Shown: piece by piece, positions 57,873 to 64,000 of the stretch
How positions within the stretch are numbered: the stretch's first letter is position 1
Layout: each line of letters starts with the position of its first letter
Translations under genes and position numbers: made by a program
The notes under the pieces: model-generated
The model's input: the letters and a program-made list of their open reading frames with translations, nothing else
The model's database searches: none
What the model was told of the DNA's origin: nothing
Assembly (NCBI GenBank): GCA_017163975.1
Contig: JAFFSR010000317.1
Span: forward strand, 614,001-678,000
From: Anastatus disparis
Taxonomy: Eukaryota > Arthropoda > Insecta > Hymenoptera > Eupelmidae
DNA length: 64,000 bases
Direction of reading: 5' to 3'

Positions 57873-58076
57873 ACTATAGAAAAATTAGAAAAGGAAATAT
57901 TAAATGGTCAAAAGCTTCAAGGTCCTTTTACTGCTGAAGAAGTAAACTATATGCTTAAATCCAAGGATATGGAGAATCGTTTTCCTTTGTTTACAGCCAT
58001 TCACCGTATCTGCACAGGTGAAATTAAGCCCACTGATCTCATCGACTGCATCCGTAGTCACCCTGAACATATGTAA
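57873..58076 (+). CDS. Gpdh: Glycerol-3-phosphate dehydrogenase [NAD+], last coding exon
   Basis: Follows TTTTTTTAG and encodes 67 codons plus [55 protein letters not shown] and [12 protein letters not shown]. It completes the C-terminal alpha-helical substrate-binding domain and ends at PEHM, the usual C-terminus of animal GPD1. The terminal ATG-TAA overlaps a donor-like ATGTAAG, so an alternative 3' exon (as known for Drosophila Gpdh isoforms) is possible but not shown. Reading frame intact; this is the only convincing host gene in the window. Confidence 0.97.
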   Translation, partial: TIEKLEKEILNGQKLQGPFTAEEVNYMLKSKDMENRFPLFTAIHRICTGEIKPTDLIDCIRSHPEHM

Positions 58077-58285
58077 GATTATGTGGAATATGTTCACTTT
58101 GCATCTATTAAATTCTGTGCTGATATTCTTATACAGCGCGACTTTTCTGTTGAATATGTAAGTGAATACGTCGCCAAAATCAAGATTACTAATAGAGTAA
58201 ACAAAACATTACGTGTAGATTATTTATGAGCTAGTATAGAAAGAGATGATTGTTACCGCCCTTTGATTTTCAAGGTTTAAAAGAT

Positions 58286-58291
58286 AATAAA
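58286..58291 (+). terminator. Candidate Gpdh polyadenylation signal
   Basis: AATAAA 210 bases after the Gpdh stop codon, before the LTR element insertion at 58470. Confidence 0.5.
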
Positions 58292-58469
58292 GATCATTCC
58301 AATGTTAAAATTATTAATTTGTTAATTTTATGCCTTCAATTTAAAATTAAATACTCAACATTAACGCAAAAATACAGGTTTATAAAAATCAATAAATAAT
58401 TAATTAATATGAAATAATAACGAATCTTTTTTTTCTGATTTAATGTCGCCTCAAACTTTTGGTCATTCG

Positions 58470-59314
58470 TGACAACCCTGGGGATCAGGAGGTTGCACTA
58501 AATTTATAAAAATATATAAGCTATAATTAATTAAGTAACAAATAATAAGAGAAACTTTATTTAAGAAATATGTACAGTAATCGTACGCTCGCTCAAAATG
58601 GACGCCAGTCGCGTATAGCGTACGCGACGCCGCTTGCTCTAATTAAATAACTATTGGCACGATGAAAAGCAAATATTACAAAAACGTAAGCTAAAAGGGA
58701 CACGAGCAATAAACACACAAGAAAATAACGAATTAGAAAAGCACGAAGGGAATATATGCAATAAAACGCGCACGCGATCGCCCGGCACACACGTCGTAAA
58801 AGACAAAAATAAATTATATAAGTTTAATTAGCAATCGTGCACTCGCAACAATTTTGAGCACAATAAAATAACTTTGAGAATAGTGAATTTATCTATTCTC
58901 GCTCACTCAAGCTTACGATATTCGCACGCACAAAATTAATACTACTCGATATCGCAAGCCGAAACGCTCTTTATCGGACGCCGGCGACAGAAGGAATAAT
59001 AATGGTATTCCTTCTCGTCTATGCTCAGCTTCATCTCTCTTGCTGTACGCTGCGCGCGCCGCAAGAGAGAGACAAACGATCCTAAACGGACCCAAGCTCA
59101 GCTACTCGAGTCAAGCTGCTCCCTAGCTATCTCAGTGCACATTATACGTGCTTTATAAATTCGCACGTGTGTGCCAACGATTTTGGGTTATGCTCTTAAA
59201 TATTTGACTCGCGTGGTCTGCTTTCCGTCTTGCTCGTAGCTAGATGCTCCCTTCTGTCGGCTATATGCGCCACAAATATACATAAAAGTAATATGGCCAA
59301 TCTGCCATGTTACA
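58470..59314 (-). repeat. 3' LTR of element L2
   Basis: Starts TGACAACCCTGGGG on the plus strand and ends GCCATGTTACA. CpG-rich compared with the surroundings. Confidence 0.95.
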
Positions 59315-59332
59315 ATCCCCCCCCCACCACAC
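59315..59332 (-). promoter_or_regulatory. Polypurine tract of L2
   Basis: On the element strand GTGGTGGGGGGGGGGAT directly precedes the 3' LTR (TGTAACA). Confidence 0.85.
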
Positions 59333-60128
59333 GGAAGTATACGGTGGAACCGGATACTTTCGTCAAACGAGAAAAAAAAGGCATAAGCTAAACTAAAACA
59401 AAAAAAAGAAAATTTATATAGAGAAAAGAAAAGTATTAAGGCTTAAATTAAGATAACCGGTGTTATCTGCAGCGGTGTGAAGTGTATCTATAAACTTCTT
59501 CTTCTGCTGTATCTGCTGACTTTTAGCTAAATTAGGTGTAAGTGTTACACGCTGTATGAGTTTGCTTAATTTAAAACGACGCGACTGGCTTATCCATATA
59601 TTATATACAAAAATTACAAATCTTAAAACTAGTTATCTTAAAGTTAAAGAAAATAACACTCATAGCCCATTCTTACATGTATTTCATTCATACACATACC
59701 AAAAAAATATTAAAATTACATTTCGTATAACAAAATTAGAAATTGAAAATAAAAATAAAAATTAAAGTGTTTACTCACTGAAAGGTGACGCTCTGATGGT
59801 ATGTGTCGATGCATACTATGATTTTATAAAATTAATTATTTTATAATTAATATTTTGCAGCAATTTTTCAAATGCACAAAAAAATATTCTTTTTATAGAT
59901 TTTGCTCTTAATTACGTAATAGTAATGCATAAAAATAAAATGTTGCACTTGATCATGTGTCAGTGTGAATAGTTAGGAATGTCAGTACAATGTGTATAAG
60001 GAATACTTAAATAGCAAAAGAAAAGGGGTAATTTAATAAAGACGCAAATGCTCAAATAATGGATCAGCTGAATGGGTCGCGAGTTTAGTCGGTAAGGATT
60101 TTAAATAGCTAAATGTGATGCTGGAGGG
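59333..60128. other. L2 interior, 3' untranslated part
   Basis: Noncoding on the element strand; this is where pol would be in an autonomous relative. Only short chance ORFs. Confidence 0.5.
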
Positions 60129-61901
60129 TTAATATAGGCATGTTAATGATGGTATAAAAGGGTTTTGCTGAATTGGAGGCTCAGGTCGATGGGTTGCTTT
60201 TTCGCGCAATGTAGCAGAGATATACTCTGCATAGCTAAAATTTGGGAGATAGTAGTTGTGCTCTGCTCGCTCGCTCTTGCTATGCTCTGCTCGCATGCTC
60301 TCATTTAGCTCTGCTCGCTCACTCTGTTTTGGCTCTGCTCGCCCGCTCTTGCTCTGCTCTGCTCGCATGCTTTTATTTTGTTCTGCTCGCTCGCTCTTGC
60401 TCTGCTCTGCTCGCATGCTCTGGTTTGGCTCTGCTTCCTTGCTCTTGCTCTTCTCTGCTCGCTCATTTTTTACGTGCTCTGCTCGCATACTCTGATTTGG
60501 CACTGCTCGCTTGCTCTGTGAATGCTCTGCACGCTCGCTATTGTTGTGCTCTGCTTCGCACTTGCTCTGCTCTGCTTGCTCGCTCTTACTCTGCTCTGCT
60601 CGAGCGCTCTTGCTCTGCCCTGCTCGATCGCTCTGGTTTGGCTCTGCTCGTTCGCCCTTGCTCTGCTCTGCTCGCTCGTTCGGTTGACACTTGGTGCAGT
60701 TGCGGATCCGTACGTTGATTTGTCCACAGCCATAGCACTTCATAGGCTAAGAACATTCTCGCAGCCAGTGTCCTAAGCTACTGCACCTGAAGCACGGCTC
60801 TACCTGCTTTCGCCAAAAGTTTTTCCTAATTGGCGGTAGGTTCGTCTTTGGATCTTCTTTATTTGCTCGGCTCGTTATTCGAGTTTTACTCTTTGCTCTT
60901 CGTTTGGGGCGACGATTTTCCTTCTGTACGCGCTCGCTCTTATTTGACGTCTTAGCTAAAGGGGTTAAAGGGTGATTGCTAGTAATTGATGCTAACACTG
61001 GTAGTGGGCATGAATGCATCGGAGCATCTTCAAGTTTAAGAGGTGAAATAAAATCTGTCTCATTCCCGTTAGACGACTTTATACCAGTGCAAGCTGTAGT
61101 GGGAAATAAGGATTCATCCGGAGCTGGAGGGGGTCGGCATACGTTTTTCTGGGTTCTGCGAGTCTCTTCTTGCTAGTTCAACCATTGCAGTTCTCTGAAG
61201 TTAGAAGCATAACTTGTATGCTCTTGTGCAGGGGATTGATTTATGGGATTTGCTAAAATGATTGAACAGAGGGGCGGCTGTATTAAAGGTTGTGATACTG
61301 GCAGATATCCAGTAGATGCTGCAATATACGGCACATGACTCCATGGATTCGGATAAGAAGGGAGATACGAGTATGGATAAAAATAAGGAGTTGGTGCGCC
61401 ATCATATCCTCCATGGTACGTCGTTGTAGTATTAGTGGAAAGGGTATTAGTTGCTCTCACAGGATGAGATATGCTCGCTGTACTAAAAGAAGGACATGTA
61501 GTCGTGGTACACGTGGTCGATGGGTGAATAGTTGCGTTGCTATTGCTAGGAGGAATAGGATTTTCTAAGCTATTCGAGGGATTAACGAATTGATTGCACG
61601 CACTTTGCTCTGTTCGGAGGTTAATAAATTCTAGCCGCGAATCATATGTCACCTCATCTATTATTATTTTACAAGCGGCTCTTTCGCCGAGATGTCGTCT
61701 AAGCTCATATCGTAAAATTCGTTCTTTGAACATCGAAATACTTCCGGCCATGCTCACTCCTCGCTCGCTGTATCTAAAGAGCTGCTCCGCAGATAGTCGG
61801 TCTGCTATTTGCACAATTTCGTTTGCTGCTTCAAAAATCTCATTCCTACATATATGCTCAGAAATCCATAGGGGCTCTACATTTAACTGTTGGCTTATCA
61901 T
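60129..61901 (-). CDS. gag: Gag of L2, split by two in-frame TAG codons
   Basis: One minus-strand frame of ~591 codons from ATG 61901 to the stop at 60129, interrupted only by TAG at 61173-61175 and 60747-60749. Part one (MISQQLNVEPLWISEHICRN and on) is helical then Pro/Ser/Thr-rich. Part two is Lys/Arg-rich (KENRRPKRRAKSKTRITSRA) and ends in a perfect CX2CX4HX4C knuckle, CFRCSSLGHWLREC. Directly after the second TAG comes a second knuckle, CYGCGQINVRIRNC, whose His is replaced by Val. Part three is ~17 repeats of RAEQSKSE and a short tail. Packages element RNA. The stops may be mutations or readthrough sites. Confidence 0.75.
60245..60700 (-). repeat. 24-bp coding tandem repeat in L2 gag
   Basis: About 17-19 imperfect 24-bp units encode the octapeptide RAEQSKSE and variants (RAEPNQSM, RAEHSKSE). 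The frame is kept in every unit. The plus strand reads as low-complexity Ala/Leu/Cys ORFs, which are shadows. Confidence 0.9.
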
Positions 61902-61919
61902 ATTTACAATAAAAGTACA

Positions 61920-63089
61920 CTACACAAGGGTACGCACGAAAAAAAAATTTATTACTAGTAATTAATGCTATGATGAGCTCCTATCTCAGGAGGTTCAAAT
62001 AAGAATAGCTCTGGCTTACAATAAAAGAAAAGAAAATTGTTAAATGCTTTATAACTAAACGAAAACAAAGCTAAGTTATATTAGAGATACAACAAAAAAT
62101 AGAATTGTCTAATAGTTGGTCAATTTTATATAGCACGCCCGTAATACTCAAAAGCTAAAAATTAAAATTTTTGTAAAGCCAGATGCACGCTGAAGCAAAA
62201 GAAAATCATGCGTAAGCTAACGTGTACCGACACGCACCAAGGTAGCACACGATAGTGATATATTTCGCGCAAGCACAAATAGGAATATAAATTGCTCAGC
62301 ACACTTGAGATATTCAATTATATTATATATACAAGAAAAACACAGCTTTGCTTAATATGGAGTTTTAAGACACGTAGTGTTAAAGGTAATGAAGCTATAA
62401 GGAAATGAGCTTTAGGGGAACACAAGTGAAGACAAATACAAGTAACAATGCAATGACATATATGTATGTGTATCGAAATATATGTGTATGTATGTGAATT
62501 AAATGCAGTGCTATTATCAAATAAATTTAGCTTAAGGCTCACGCTCAAATAAAAAATAATGCTCTATGTATTTATAAAAAAATGCAAGGAAAACGTTTCG
62601 CACAAAACAAAAAAGAATGAAAAACAAAATATTTTATTTCTTTGCTTAATGCACGCACTTTAAAAAGATGTTGCTGCAAAATAAATTGTCGCGGTTACCT
62701 CATACCAAGCGACGCCAAGAACAAAAATGGCCGCCAGAGCGCCTCCTTTCAGCCTCGTCGTGTGTGCGTCGTTCGTAATGGCGACCACGTGGCGAAGCGG
62801 AAACGCATGAGTAGAAAATTGTTCTTTTCACTGGTATAGCCAATTGTCTTTCACTTCAAGCACAGTTTTTTTTTTTTTTTCACAGCACAGTTTCTTTTTC
62901 TTTTATTTTAAACACAGTTTTTATCCTATTTTACGCACAGTTTTTTTTTCTTTTTAATTTTTAAGAACCGTTTTTTTTCTATTTAATTTCAAGCACCGTT
63001 TTTTCTATTTAATTTCAAGCACAAATTTTTTTTCTTTTCAATTTTTGATCCCGTGATTTTAAACAAAAATTTTCACCGAAATTTTTGTC
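61920..63089 (-). other. L2 5' untranslated leader
   Basis: About 1.2 kb between PBS and gag. T-rich runs near 62,870-63,050 with repeated AGCACAGTTTTTT-type words on the plus strand (six or more copies of CACAGTTTT / CACCGTTTT). No ORF supported. Confidence 0.5.
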
Positions 63090-63108
63090 GGCCCCACGTT
63101 GGGCGCCA
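63090..63108 (-). promoter_or_regulatory. tRNA-Lys-type primer-binding site of L2
   Basis: On the element strand TGGCGCCCAACGTGGGGCC, four bases after the 5' LTR. This matches the 18-base site used by retroelements primed with tRNA-Lys1,2 (for example the primer type of some betaretroviruses). Confidence 0.85.
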
Positions 63109-63112
63109 GTTG

Positions 63113-63957
63113 TGACAACCCTGGGGATCAGGAGGTTGCACTAAATTTATAAAAATATATAAGCTATAATTAATTAAGTAACAAATAATAAGAGAAACTT
63201 TATTTAAGAAATATGTACAGTAATCGTACGCTCGCTCAAAATGGACGCCAGCCGCGTATAGCGTACGCGACGCCGCTTGCTCTAATTAAATAACTATTGG
63301 CACGATGAAAAGCAAATATTACAAAAACGTAAGCTAAAAGGGACACGAGCAATAAACACACAAGAAAATAACGAATTAGAAAAGCACGAAGGGAATATAT
63401 GCAATAAAACGCGCACGCGATCGCCCGGCACACACGTCGTAAAAGACAAAAATAAATTATATAAGTTTAATTAGCAATCGTGCACTCGCAACAATTTTGA
63501 GCACAATAAAATAACTTTGAGAATAGTGAATTTATCTATTCTCGCTCACTCAAGCTTACGATATTCGCACGCACAAAATTAATACTACTCGATATCGCAA
63601 GCCGAAACGCTCTTTATCGGACGCCGGCGACAGAAGGAATAATAATGGTATTCCTTCTCGTCTATGCTCAGCTTCATCTCTCTTGCTGTACGCTGCGCGC
63701 GCCGCAAGAGAGAGACAAACGATCCTAAACGGACCCAAGCTCAGCTACTCGAGTCAAGCTGCTCGCTAGCTATCTCAGTACACATTATACGTGCCTTATA
63801 AATTCGCACGTGTGTGCCAACGATTTTGGGTTATGCTCTTAAATATTTGACTCGCGTGGTCTGCTTTCCGTCTTGCTCGTAGCTAGATGCTCCCTTCTGT
63901 CGGCTATATGCGCCACAAATATACATAAAAGTAATATGGCCAATCTGCCATGTTACA
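63113..63957 (-). repeat. 5' LTR of element L2
   Basis: Same length as 58470-59314 with a handful of substitutions (for example G for A in a Trp-Arg-Pro shadow ORF, and three near 63,770-63,800). The remainder of the window (63963-64000) is the continuation of the target sequence. Confidence 0.95.
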
Positions 63958-64000
63958 ATTCGTGACTACAAATTTCGGTACATTTTATATAAACAATACA

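Larger units (their letters stand above)
58470..63957 (-). mobile_element. Gag-only LTR retrotransposon (element L2)
   Basis: 845-bp direct repeats flank a 3.8-kb interior. ATTCG on both sides (58465-58469, 63958-63962) is a 5-bp target duplication. LTRs on the element's strand start TGTAACATGGC and end GGGTTGTCA. I count about four single-base differences between them, so it is recent. PBS, gag and polypurine tract are in the correct order for minus orientation. No RT, RNase H or integrase motif is present in the interior, so it is non-autonomous. It lies 0.4 kb beyond the Gpdh stop, in the likely 3' flank of that gene. Confidence 0.95.

Noticed and set aside
58593..59095. Cys/Leu-rich and Arg-rich minus ORFs, repeated at 63236-63738
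   Set aside because: Inside the L2 LTRs, duplicated by retrotransposition. No start context or domain.
60242..60776. Plus-strand ORFs rich in Ala/Leu/Cys/Ser (about 158 codons)
   Set aside because: Antisense shadows of the 24-bp repeat encoding RAEQSKSE on the minus strand.

Overview
This is AT-rich eukaryotic nuclear DNA, almost certainly from an insect. The evidence is one real host gene (the last two coding exons of NAD-dependent glycerol-3-phosphate dehydrogenase, insect-like protein, GT-AG intron), long (TA)n tracts, and a very dense load of arthropod-type transposable elements. A hymenopteran such as a parasitoid wasp or ant would fit, but I cannot prove the order from the sequence. 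There are no bacterial operons, no CRISPR array, and no tRNA or rRNA gene that I can recognise.

Layout. 0-3.5 kb: a decayed piggyBac-type transposase (minus strand), a foldback element, and a short tandem repeat running into (TA)n. 3.5-15 kb: decayed pieces that may belong together, namely an OB-fold (RPA-like) ORF, C2H2 zinc-finger exons and a Pif1/Helitron-type helicase. A young gag-only LTR element (6615-10284) has broken one zinc finger, and a 1.17-kb hairpin element (12669-13836) has broken the helicase. 15.3-19.4 kb: a transposon with ~730-bp terminal inverted repeats and a decayed transposase carrying a small MITE. 19.7-30.4 kb: satellite-like repeats, foldback elements, a GC-richer block, G-run clusters and interspersed repeats, with no clear gene. 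31.4-34.2 kb: a two-exon transposase, nearly intact.

38.38-43.56 kb holds the best-preserved element: a complete DIRS-type tyrosine-recombinase retrotransposon (minus strand) with gag, RT/RNase H, tyrosine recombinase, inverted terminal repeats and the diagnostic internal complementary region. 44-56 kb contains foldback elements, a second copy of the 15-kb transposase family (48.9-53.2 kb), a palindromic minisatellite and a mariner-like MITE. 56.7-58.1 kb: the 3' end of the Gpdh gene, whose last intron holds two MITEs. 58.47-63.96 kb: a second young gag-only LTR retrotransposon (minus strand) with near-identical 845-bp LTRs, a 5-bp target duplication, a tRNA-Lys-type primer site and a polypurine tract.

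How it works together. Most of the window is an archive of nested insertions, and the nesting gives relative ages (zinc-finger gene before LTR element; helicase before hairpin element; transposase before MITE). Two unrelated LTR elements look recently mobile but show no pol gene, so they presumably depend on enzymes supplied by other elements. Both also have in-frame stop codons splitting gag. At least six long foldback elements could give double-stranded RNA if transcribed. Coordinates of element ends were read by eye and may be off by a few bases; decayed genes are described from motif recognition, not from a database search.
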